Source: Tomocerus qinae
Taxonomy: Eukaryota > Arthropoda > Collembola > Entomobryomorpha > Tomoceridae
Direction of reading: 5' to 3'
DNA: 64,000 bases
Assembly: GCA_020055645.1 (NCBI GenBank)
Contig: CM034547.1
Coordinates: forward strand, 51,400,909-51,464,908
Shown: positions 37,201 to 47,220 of the stretch, one piece after another
How positions within the stretch are numbered: the first letter of the stretch is position 1
Layout of the letters: each line of letters opens with the position of its first letter
Position numbers and translations under genes: made by a program
Notes under the pieces: generated by a model
Told to the model about the DNA's origin: nothing
Seen by the model: only the letters and a program-made list of their open reading frames with translations
Database searches by the model: none

Positions 37201-40200
37201 AGAAGCGACGGAATAAGAATGTGCAAGAAATATTGTAGGTCCGTCTTTTTAGGATCGATCCGCAATTATTCAAATAATCGGTCAGAACCGTCTTGGCTGC
37301 TCCATATATTTTGTCATTTAGGACAAGTCTCACAAGGTCATATATCTTGTGCAGCCAGGCCAAACTGCCAAGCTACGCCCCTTTCTTCAAATCGTCCCAT
37401 TGGTGTCAGTGTGAGTGAGATTCTCTATCTGTAGTCGATGTCTCCGTGGTATCTGTGGGAAGTTCTACCATTCACATTAAGAACATTTCTTACGAATGTA
37501 GCTACATATTTTAAACCATATAACAAAGATTTTGGAAGTGGTCTGCTTGAATCCCAATTCAAATCAATCCGATTCTGAATGAGTTGTGATATATTTTATA
37601 GGATTGTGTATCAACAGAAAAGAAAAAGTTGAATCCATCGAATATAAATGTGTGGCCAGTTTTATTCAACATGGAAATGTCGCATCCATTACAATTGTCA
37701 AGAAATCTAGGTCAAAATTTATTAATAACCACATCTTACTATACTTACATATTTTCAGTGTCCGTTTTTTGTTACTTTTAAAATCCAGAAATGAACCATC
37801 GTTCAAAAATAAAATAGTCAACTACAATTAAACGAATCTATAAAATGTACAGATGTATAAGTTGACGTACTAAAATCTACAGTTCCCTACTTTAAGAAAG
37901 AAATTTTCTGATAGTAATTCTATTACTACTTACAGGGTGCGGATATCATAAGGATCATAACACGTGTCCCACCCCCACGAGTCTGTTTAATTGGCCAATA
38001 TAGCTAGGCATTAAAAGGTTGATGTTATACCTACACATTCGATTTCCAAAAAGGTAGTGAATTTTCAATCTTTTGTAAATCTTGAATAGATAATAGTGAT
38101 AAGACATCAACATGAAGTACAACAACGTAGGGCTCGTCATCCAAGATTTTCTCTTTTAATTAGCAATTTAGTCGAGGAAACGGAAGCCCCCTTGGCGTTC
38201 CACGAAGAAAACTCAATTCGAACTGAAAGAAAGCTGTTCCATTATTAGGAACGACGAAGTATTCTATAGAGTGGAAACTTCCCCACAAAACACTTCATTG
38301 AATTTTTCCTAGTTTATTTAATACGGTCTACCTAAGTACATTGTAACCTGGTAGATGTTCCTGTTTGGCTTATGTACTTATGCATCATTCATCCACATTA
38401 TGCTGGCGGTTAGCTAGTAATGAAGCTTTTCTTTTCTTACGTAAATTCAAATCTGCTGCCTATGTACTCAACATACGCTCAACATATTACATGGGCAGTG
38501 CACTACAGCTTGAGAGAAAGAATGCTAACAATGAAAACTAGGATTCAACAAGGGTTCTTCTCCACAAAAGAAACTAAGGAAGGAGAATTCTTATTGAATT
38601 TCGTTGTACAACTGAACATCCGTCAGCATACAATGGAAACTCTGTTTTGCAACTCACTGACTGGATAACAATATCTTTCCTCTCCAAAATATTCCAGATA
38701 ACTGAAAGATGAAACCAAAAAGGAAGCGTTAGAGAAGAATAAGAAACACAAATAAATTCCAAACCGATACATACATTCAGATCCATGTAAACTCAACACG
38801 TGTACAATGGAAATTTCCTAAATAAAAAAGGCAATACGACTGTCAAGGGTAAACTAAAACTTAGATTTAAAATTACGCTCATGGGCAATTTCACTGAAAT
38901 TAAGCCAGTCCGACAAGAATCTCATAGAGCGATCTTCTATTGTCCATAGGTACTTTGGTAAACATTCATTTAAATCTGACGGATCTTGTGGGAAATAATG
39001 ATGAAAGATTGTTAGAGATTGGGGATTACATCTGGCATCGATTAATTTGGCAAAATTAGTCATTAGTTCAAAATTCTACATCTGTCATTTATCATTTTGA
39101 TGCTCGTTTTTCTTTAGCCATCCAAGAATACAGTTTTATCTTCAAATTAATATTATAGTATTAATCCTTTCTTAAATACCTGTATAAGTATTTCAAAACC
39201 TGATGTCCAAAAATGTTATAAAGTTATATGTATTAGTGTTGTGTATAAATCTATGGAAAATCAATGGCTGAAAGGAATGTTAGTAGTATATAATGCATAA
39301 TATTATTTTCCTACCAAGGTAGAGTATTATTTTTAATATTTACACTTTTATAACCATTACTGCCTATCCCAATCCTATAATTCTGTTTCCTGCTATTGTT
39401 AATATTTTGTTTTGAGAATTGTTATTCCGGAGTAAGTGCGATAACATAGTCCGCCGAAGTCTTTTCAGGCACTGCCTTACTTTTCTGTGTTTGCCAAAGT
39501 ATTGTTTGAGAGCTGTTGTGAATCAGTCTCGAGCTGTGAAAGTATATCTTATATTCTTTCGAAACTTTCTCTTCGTCTTTTATCGCTACATTATATCCAG
39601 GAACATGTATGCTTTGTATTTAGTATACGCAAGTTGCAGTAGAGGTATACTTCCACCTAATGTGTACCATTTTGATTGTGTCTGATGGCGACTTGGTCAC
39701 TTTGGGTTTGGTTTTTGGCTTTTAAGAGTGTTCTTCCCAGTTTGCTTCCTTAGGTGGTCTGTTCACTTCACGCACTCCCTCCAGCATTATCTTCATGTTT
39801 TTTGGACAAAAGATTGATGAATTGCATGCCATGCCTACAGACTTTTCCCTGTTGTTGTGCTCTGTTCCCTTCTGCTGAGCTACTCGCGTCTTTGTTGTAA
39901 GCACTGAATTTTGACTCTGCCACATCAGAGTTGCCACTCAAAAGGCTATATTTAATGTATCTTTGCTTTTCTTGACCACAATAAAGAGAGTCTGTGGGGG
40001 TACTACCTATGCATTCACAACATTGAAAAAATAACGAACATGCACCTAGCAGATCGCTGTACCCATTTGTCTATAATATATGTATAAATGCATACATATA
40101 GTACCAGATGATAACGGAATATTATTCTGTTGAAAATGCCTCTTTCGAAGTAATATTAAATATAATTTTGATGTGTAAATTACAACGAATGTTGCAATCG

Positions 40201-40465
40201 GTCTGAAGTCGATTATTAATTATATAGGCAGAACATTTTCAACGTTAATTTTCAGTTGTAAAAACACCATCAAAGTTAATGCTAACAGGTCTGGGACTGC
40301 TCAAGGGATAGGTATCAACACATTTGCTCCCATATTACACCCACATAAATAAATTTTTAAAAAAGTGCATTTTTTATTTTATATTTAATAGTTTTTAATT
40401 TTTATTTTACAGCACTTTTTTATTTATTAATTTTTAATCGAAAACTGTTTAAGAATGCATGATTT

Positions 40466-40860
40466 GCACAAGCAATACAATATTGGAATTCCATAGTCCC
40501 ATCCCATCATTTCTATGTCCAACCCACCCACCCCCAAAATACTAAATTTTGTAATTTCGATTTTCATTCTGCCGTTTATCTTATATTTCGAGAGCCAATG
40601 AGAGAGCGGCTGCGACCGACCAATAGCAAAACGCCTGCGAACTTGTAGCACACAGCAAGGAGCTCTGGGAGCTCTGATTATAGATATACTTGGGAGACGT
40701 ATAGAAGCCTAAGCTGGTCTTCCTCTTGTTCCTTGGCACAAGCAATACAATATTGGAATTCCATAGTCCCATCCCATCATTTCTATGTCCAACCCACCCA
40801 CCCCCAAAATACTAAATTTTGTAATTTCGATTTTCATTCTGCCGTTTATCTTATATTTCG
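40466..40860. repeat. Identical 125-bp direct repeats flanking a 145-bp GC-richer segment
   Basis: Positions 40466-40590 and 40736-40860 match with no mismatch seen. Period is 270 bp. The 145 bp between them (40591-40735) contains two CCAAT boxes (AGCCAATGAG and GACCAATAGC), a GAGCTCTGGGAGCTCT repeat and a TATAGATATA, and is absent from element A. This reads as a small unit gained by element B together with a core duplication. Confidence 0.9.
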
Positions 40861-40888
40861 TACCGGGAGCTAGTAATCTGATGTAATA

Positions 40889-40976
40889 GGAAGCAAATGT
40901 AATAGGGAGCAAATGTAATAGGGAGCAGGTGTCACTGGGAGCAAATATAATATGGGAGCAGGTGTAACACGGAAGC
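40889..40976 (+). repeat. GGGAGC array of element B
   Basis: Units start at 40889 (GGAAGC), 40905, 40921, 40937, 40954 and 40971 (GGAAGC). Spacing is 16, 16, 16, 17, 17, the same inner 16 and outer 17 pattern as both arms of element A, although the unit sequence has drifted to GGGAGCaaaTGTAATA and GGGAGCaggTGTAACAC. Another GGGAGC lies inside at 40865. Confidence 0.9.
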
Positions 40977-40993
40977 AAACTATGTTGAATCTA

Positions 40994-41470
40994 CAATACT
41001 GTTATGAAGAGATTAATACATAGTACAATATTAGGATTTACTGGATTTTATATTGTGAAATACTATATTATTTGCATGAATAAATACCAGAAATGTCCAA
41101 TCGAAGTACTTGGTATATCTCTCAATTAGTAATGTTTAAAGAGATTAGTTACCTCATTTTTATTGCTAGTTTAATGGGAGGTCAAAGCAATGTCGGAAAC
41201 CAAAATTACTTAAAACATTGGACTAGTCACTATCAATGACAAAGGTATTAAAGCTGTAGATTCCGAAAGACCTGAATAGATACTGTGATAAGTATGATGA
41301 ATAGGAGACAATGATAAGTCACTTGAACGTTGAGCTAAATCCATCTTTTATTAGACAAGGCTTAGTACAGTGGGCGATAAGATTCTTAGTTTCTGACCCA
41401 GAAAAACAGTTTCAAACACAATGTAAATATTTGGTGAAGGACAATAGCAGTTATTGTGTACACATATATA
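40994..41470. other. AT-rich spacer between elements B and C
   Basis: No gene, repeat or other feature was recognised. It ends in the TATA (41467-41470) that also follows element C. Confidence 0.6.
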
Positions 41471-41546
41471 TGTCGTAGACTGGGAGGGAAAGGTGACTGG
41501 GAGGGATATAATGTCCCTCTCCGACTAGACTGGGTGAGATAGCTCT

Positions 41547-41562
41547 GTACCGCTAGCGGTAC
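41547..41562. repeat. 16-bp perfect palindrome in the left arm of element C
   Basis: GTACCGCTAGCGGTAC reads the same on both strands. It sits 76 bp from the left end, and its mirror copy at 42424-42439 sits 76 bp from the right end. Such a site could bind a dimeric protein. This is inference. Confidence 0.9.
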
Positions 41563-41642
41563 CGAACCATGAGGTTTCCGACTGGGAGGGATAGGTTGTA
41601 AAGGATTGATATGAATGATTCTATGTGTATAAGTGCCACAAC

Positions 41643-41888
41643 TATCGCAGATTTTAGGTTACTCTTACATGTTTTATTCATTGTAATCATTATTTTCTAT
41701 AATATTCATAAAGGTTAAGTATATTGCACAGTTTGCATCAGTCATAATTAAATCATAAATTATTATTATCGCAGATTTTAGGTTACTCTTACATTTTTTA
41801 TTCATTGCAATCATTATTTTCTATAATATTTGTAAATATTAAGTATATTGCCCTTTTTGTATCAGTCATAATTAAATCATAAATTATT
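41643..41888. repeat. Tandem duplication in element C, unit about 124 bp
   Basis: The unit starting TATCGCAGATTTTAGG at 41643 recurs at 41767 with scattered mismatches (TGTTTTATT versus TTTTTTATT, TTCATAAAGG versus TTGTAAATAT). The first copy overlaps the inner end of the left arm, so the duplication copied part of the terminal repeat into the interior. Confidence 0.88.
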
Positions 41889-41974
41889 AAGTCAAGATTG
41901 ACAGTCAAGTAGTTAAGTATTTATTAATTTATTAATTAAGTAGCTATTATATTTATTAATGGTTTTTTCCGAAG

Positions 41975-42258
41975 CTAGGAGTTACCACTACTTACTAAGC
42001 ATACATTCAATGTGCCAAGGGGATCATTGAATGTATGGTAAGTGAAGTAAATGTCGGTCGATGGACCGCTGAAATCGACACAATTGTATGGCCGAAGTAC
42101 ATAACTGCATTGCTATCTGTAACATCATACACCTCTCAATCCATTTGCAACTGTCCAAGTTAAAATGTCCCTGTAAAAAGAATAATATTCACTGTGGTAC
42201 TAAATACCACAACGGCAGCAGCAGTTCCTGCAAAAATTTAGATAATTGAACTCCTAGC
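41975..42258. repeat. Short inverted repeats nested inside element C
   Basis: AGCTAGGAGTT near 41975 is matched by AACTCCTAGCT near 42249. AAAATGTCCCTGTA near 42163 is matched by TACAGGGACATTTT near 42258. They suggest a smaller foldback nested in the element or residual arm structure. Confidence 0.55.
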
Positions 42259-42519
42259 TACAGGGACATTTTTTACTTGGATATTATAGAAAATAATGAT
42301 TACAATGAATAAAACATGTAAGAGTAACCTAAAATCTGCGATAGTTGTGGCACTTATACACATAGGATCATTCATATCAATCCTTTACAACCTATCCCTC
42401 CCAGTCGGAAACCTCATGGTTCGGTACCGCTAGCGGTACAGAGCTATCTCACCCAGTCTAGTCGGAGAGGGACATTATATCCCTCCCAGTCACCTTTCCC
42501 TCCCAGTCTACGACATATA

Positions 42520-45500
42520 CCTCTATGCCAGTATTGTATTATCTATTCTGCTGTAGTTGTATAGTAGTACGTATAATACTAATAATACATAATCCCCGTT
42601 TTGATTGTGACTCAATGGAACGACTGGAATTAGGACAGTCTCCTACATTTCTATAATCGGATTCACCAAGAACGATCCCTCTCACTTGCTATTTTCTCCT
42701 GAACACCAAATAATAGTCAAATCCAATGAAATTTAGCAAACGAACAATGAAGATTATATTGAGTCTGCTAAATGTGTATTACAGAATATCCATAGAGCTA
42801 AATACACAATGCTGAATTTACTAAGGCTCTTAAACTACGCTGCCTGTTTGGAATCTGCAACATGTATAGCATGCTAATAATTGGTCATAGTGTAACTAAT
42901 CTTCAGAGGTTTTCAATTGTATTGACAATAATTCGCATATTAGAAATTGGTGGGCCTGTATTAACATCCCCCTGCAAAGAAATGTGTTCTAGTCTCAGGG
43001 TGAATTGGTTTTAGAAAGCTGTGAAAATAATATAGCATCACATATCTTTAGAAAATGCGCTGAGAAATGCGATATTAAGCAATGATTTTCTTTCATAGGT
43101 ATTTATTCACAAGCAGAAAAAGTTTAGAGATGAGAAAAGTGTTTAATAATGGTTACAGTGCGGCGAAAAGTATTAAAAGATACCTTTCGTCACTGGTAAG
43201 AAGATTATATTGAGGATGGTAATTATATATAAGATGCATATGAAAAGTGGAGAGCAGTAAAAAAACGGTGAGAGCATAAAACGACAATGACAGAGTTTTG
43301 AATCTTGGTAGAGCTAGGAGGATATGAAAGGCGACAGCTCGTTTCTTCCATAGCTTAGGATTCATTTGGTTGGTGGAAGACTGAGAAAGAATACGGGATG
43401 GTATGAGAATCTTGGGGCAGTACAACAGATCATACAAATAAATGTATAATATTACGACTATGATATAGCATTGCACAATCCAGCCCTCATTTCTGAAGTA
43501 TAGTGCGCGGAGCATATGAAATTTTATGTGGAAATCGTTCTTACAATTTTGCACGATTATGGGGAAATTGAAGAAGAAAAGAAGGTAGAAATGGTGTATG
43601 GTATGTTGAGGATATAGAAAAGTTGTGCTTTGTCTGATGTGAAGAATCCAATGAAGGACTAGAAATGAGACAGTAAAATGAAGTACATTGCGTTGCTCTG
43701 CGTCCCAGTTCGTGGAAAAGAGCTTGAAATACAAACAAAGATTATTCGAAGTGGAGAGACAGAGTCGTTCCAGGATGGAGACGCATGCATATGAGTCGAC
43801 ATATACAGAGAACAATGATAGTTTAGTTTAGCTTACTTAGTTTAGTTTAGCGAAAGAGAAAAGTTGAGCTAAAGTCTCAAATGACACAAGTTTTAAGTCG
43901 GTGAGCAAAATTTAATGAAGTTATAGAAGAAAGCTTAAGCGGGTTACTTTTCGAAGACGAGACGACGTCGTCTTTTGCGTCCCATTTGCTTGTTTTCTTT
44001 CCGTTCTCTGTCCTCACTCTCTTTCCTTGGACCAGACACTGCCTTTTATAACCGTTTTCTTCCCTTTTATTGTAACACACTCTCCTTCAGTCATAGTTCA
44101 CATTTTCATCACACAGAGATCTGTTGTGAATCACATCTTATTATTCTACAGCCTCTCCCTATTATACCATATCATTTAACCATGTTGACTATTGAACGAA
44201 ACACTCAAAGCTGGCGACTATAAATACTTACAATCCACTCTATTGAACACGCAATAATAAATACTCCTCCCTGGATATACTATATTTACTACTTAAATAT
44301 ATGATTTCCCTTATTATCCTAAACAATATGCCAACTACCAGATGTTCACTTTCTCAATAGTCAACTCACTTACTTAACAGTTATCTCAAGACTCTCAAGA
44401 AACAAAACTTGCAAACATTCACAACACCATCCTGTGGTTTCCGATTTTAACTCACCACCTGAAATCCAGGGCTTGGGAATTCTGACGAAGTTACAATTAT
44501 CATACCCTAAACATCTAAATCATAATCAGGAGATCCTGTCGTGCTTCACATAATCCTTCGCAAATTCACTTTTTTACATTATATTTACCTGCTATTTGAG
44601 CAATAATCCATCTAATTATAATCAGTAACAAATTTTCATTTGTTCGTCTGATTTTTTCAGAGAAGTCCAAATATTAAAAATATATTTAATATTTTTGTGT
44701 AAACTTTTCAAAATTCATGACAGTTATTTTTTGCTAAACAGATTTGCTTCTTGCTCAAGATGACGGTTTTAAACCAGCATATGACCATTCGACTGCTTCA
44801 TTTCAATTTTAGTAATGAGTACAATAGCAGATTAGTTTTTAATGGTGCGATTTTCGTAGAATTGACATTTGGCTTGACTTTCTCGAGAAAAATAATTCAT
44901 TATTGCCTATGCGGGTTTACGTATATATCTGGAGGTATTATAACGTCTTTTCTAATAGTATAGTATGACGTAAGGTTATGGGTTATTTTTAGATTCGCCC
45001 ACATGGTGATGGGTAAGTGCTATAATTTGGTCAGAGTTGTGAATAAAGAATAGTAAGGAGTTTTTTTTGACTTGGTGTTGATAAGGAGGGGTTTGGACAG
45101 AAGACAGTAGGTTATCTGTTGAGCTGTGAATTGACTGACTGACAAGTTGAGCTCAGGTCTGACATGAGTTAATTCGTACTCCTTCACATTTAGGGAGGAA
45201 GAGAGCTCTTGTGTAAAATTACTTTCTCCAAGGCAAAAGAAATGCACACAATGAGTTAACTTGAGTTGTTTGCCACTTGAGATCCTTTCCGCTTTCATTA
45301 CTCTCCCAACTCAGTTTTATGTATTCTCTGCATTACGCTACTTACCTTATTACTACTCCTTACTATACACAGAGATTGCAATTATTCTGAGGAATTGACC
45401 TTCTTCTTTCTTACATACAACACATTAAATACATATGTAGACATGAACAAGAAATGCAAATTTTTACTACTGCAGGGCAAAAGTATTTGTCACTCCAGTG

Positions 45501-46976
45501 AGAACTGAGATTTCAAGTCTTACTATTAAACTTTTCACAGAATTATATTCGCATTTAATTACATAATATTATCTTCAACAAGGCCTATTAAAAAGTAATT
45601 TAACATCAAATTATAGTTGTAAACAGATTTTATTTACTAAAAATTTCACTCAAAGTTTCCGAGAATCAAGCCTCATTACTGTCATTACTGAACTAATTTG
45701 TTGTACATTTAACCCGTATATTATAGGTCTGTTAGCAAAAGTTATTTTCGTCAACGAATACCATAAATATTCAATTGCATGTTTCGTATTAAAATTATTA
45801 TCATCGTAACAGGTAGAAACAAAATATATGAAACTGGAGCAAAGTAGTCTGCAGTAAGCAGTCATTTTGTTTACTTTTTCCAGTAGAAATCATTTTGATC
45901 TTGATTCCCGTGCAAATGAATTCATTGTGTAAGAAGGCCAGTCAAAGGCAGAATCGTATAAATGTAAATATTTATAGTTTATTATAGGTTTATAAGTTCG
46001 GTAGTCTTATAGGTTGACAATAATGGTGGTCGTTGGGCTCCTTAGGAAAGTCATAGATAAGTTTGAATAGGAAAAGTTGAATTTTGTTTGCATATGGAAA
46101 GAGGTGAAGGGGAAAGTGCAGGGTTGTCGTCGTCGTCATCGTCGCTGCTGCCGAGTCCACTCCAGCTGAATGAAAATGAAAGAAAAAGGAAAGCTGGTGT
46201 GTGACGACTGACTTGCCTCGTCCTACCATAAATAGTTTAGCGAATTTTCAATGACAGAAAGAAAGTAATTTAGCGCCCGAGGAGTGATTTAAGGTTTCAT
46301 AGTCTTTTATTTTGTGTCGTTGAGAAGTGCCATGAGGAAACCATCATTCTCTCTCTGGGTGACACTAATTAAGAGACCCGACCACAATCCTCTTACTAGC
46401 ACAGTTTAATATGAGTCTCTCTCCACTCGCTTGCTACAAGGGCCGAGAGAACGCACTTGAGCTTTGTAGGCACATTTATACACTCTCTAACTTATCTTCA
46501 GCTGTTCCGAATTTTGGCCGAAAGCTTTCTCTCTCTGCCTGGGCACCGCTGAGCTCCGCTCCGACTCTTGTGAACTTCCAAAGGAAGTCGGAAACCTGCC
46601 CTTGACGTCCACGACTGTTCTGAAAGTCATTCGACCAAACAGACGAGACAAGACAAAAAAGACAAGACGCCCGATCCCAACCAGCATAACAAAACAGAAG
46701 AAAATAATATGTGACAAACACTCAGCTCCTATCAAACAGTCCAACCAACATTTATTAAATATTGCTATTACCATTTACATAATGGAGAAAACGATGAGAA
46801 ATAAAAGAACACACAAAGACTTAAAAACATAAGCTTTTTATTTACTTAAATATTAATCGTAGGCATCACTATAGTCAATTTCTTCCCAAATTCTAACCAA
46901 ATTGATAAGTTCCCAAAATATTTAATTCTTGTTTCAGCTGCGAATTGAGCATTCTATCATACTCAGTATACAAAAC
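42520..46976. other. Unassigned AT-rich DNA
   Basis: No recognised gene. The longest non-transposon frame of the window (43153-43815 minus) lies here and is listed separately. Simple repeats include TTTAG-type units at 43818-43851 and a GTC/GCT triplet run at about 46123-46153. Confidence 0.5.
43153..43815 (-). other. Unassigned 220-codon open frame, probably chance
   Basis: An ATG-to-stop frame rich in Phe, Leu, Tyr and Ile with several hydrophobic runs. I recognise no domain. The plus strand here is purine-rich (GAAAAGTGGAGAGCAG and similar), so the minus strand is pyrimidine-rich and naturally poor in stop codons, which can explain the length. A membrane protein exon is the alternative, but no splice-flanked structure or related frame supports it. 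Confidence 0.2.
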
Positions 46977-47056
46977 CATTTACCACTGACCAATGGTAAG
47001 TGGTTTTTAATGGTATTTCACATTAAATATAGCCCTGTAAGTATCAGTGGTAAATG
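46977..47056. repeat. 13-bp inverted repeat within a GGTAA-rich block
   Basis: CATTTACCACTGA (46977-46989) is the exact reverse complement of TCAGTGGTAAATG (47044-47056). Several related TGGTAA pieces lie between and after (46995-47090). It may be the terminus of a small element or a degenerate local repeat. Confidence 0.65.
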
Positions 47057-47160
47057 TTAATTGGTAATTTGGTAAAAGGGATAAAAATTATTTTCATTTA
47101 AATTTTGTATGAATTCTTAGACCAATTTGGAGGAATTTAGACCAATTTAAGGCCAATGCA

Positions 47161-47220
47161 GTCCAATTCCGTCCAATTGGGTCCATTTCAGTGCAATTCA
47201 GTCCAATTCAGTGCAAAAGA
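47161..47220. repeat. 10-bp tandem repeat, six units in exact register
   Basis: Units GTCCAATTCC, GTCCAATTGG, GTCCATTTCA, GTGCAATTCA, GTCCAATTCA and GTGCAAAAGA follow without gaps. Related ACCAATTT and GCCAATGC pieces lie upstream from about 47120. The unit contains CCAAT. Confidence 0.9.

Larger units (their letters stand above)
29543..40310. other. Unassigned AT-rich DNA with a few simple repeats
   Basis: About 10.8 kb without a recognisable gene. Frames reach 128 codons (36977-37363 minus), with no motif. Small repeats are listed separately. (GTA)5 occurs at 30376-30390. No transposon end or RNA gene was seen. Confidence 0.5.
40311..40993 (-). mobile_element. Non-autonomous element B, diverged and internally duplicated relative of element A
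   Basis: About 680 bp. It begins GGTATCAACACATTTGCTCCC and ends with a GGGAGC-type array followed by ATGTTGAATCTAC. In reverse complement its core (AAACGGCAGAATGAAAATCG, GGACATAG, ACTATGG, ATTCCAAT) aligns with the core of element A (AAACGGTAGAACGAAAATCG, GGACATGG, ACTATGAG, ATTCCAAT), so the two are one family lying in opposite orientation. The left end has a single GCTCCC unit only. The core is present twice, flanking a distinct 145-bp segment. No coding frame of note. Confidence 0.78.
41471..42515. mobile_element. Element C, 1045-bp inverted-repeat element flanked by TATA
   Basis: The ends are TGTCGTAGAC and its complement. The arms 41471-41705 and 42281-42515 are 235 bp each and nearly identical (one mismatch noticed, GATTCTATG versus GATCCTATG). 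TATA stands directly outside both ends and is consistent with a TA or TATA target duplication. Each arm holds GACTGGGAGGG units (left arm at 41478, 41495 and 41580, with a variant at 41528). The interior is non-coding, so it would depend on a transposase elsewhere. The superfamily is not assigned. A TA-type target would suit Tc1/mariner-like or similar elements. Confidence 0.88.
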
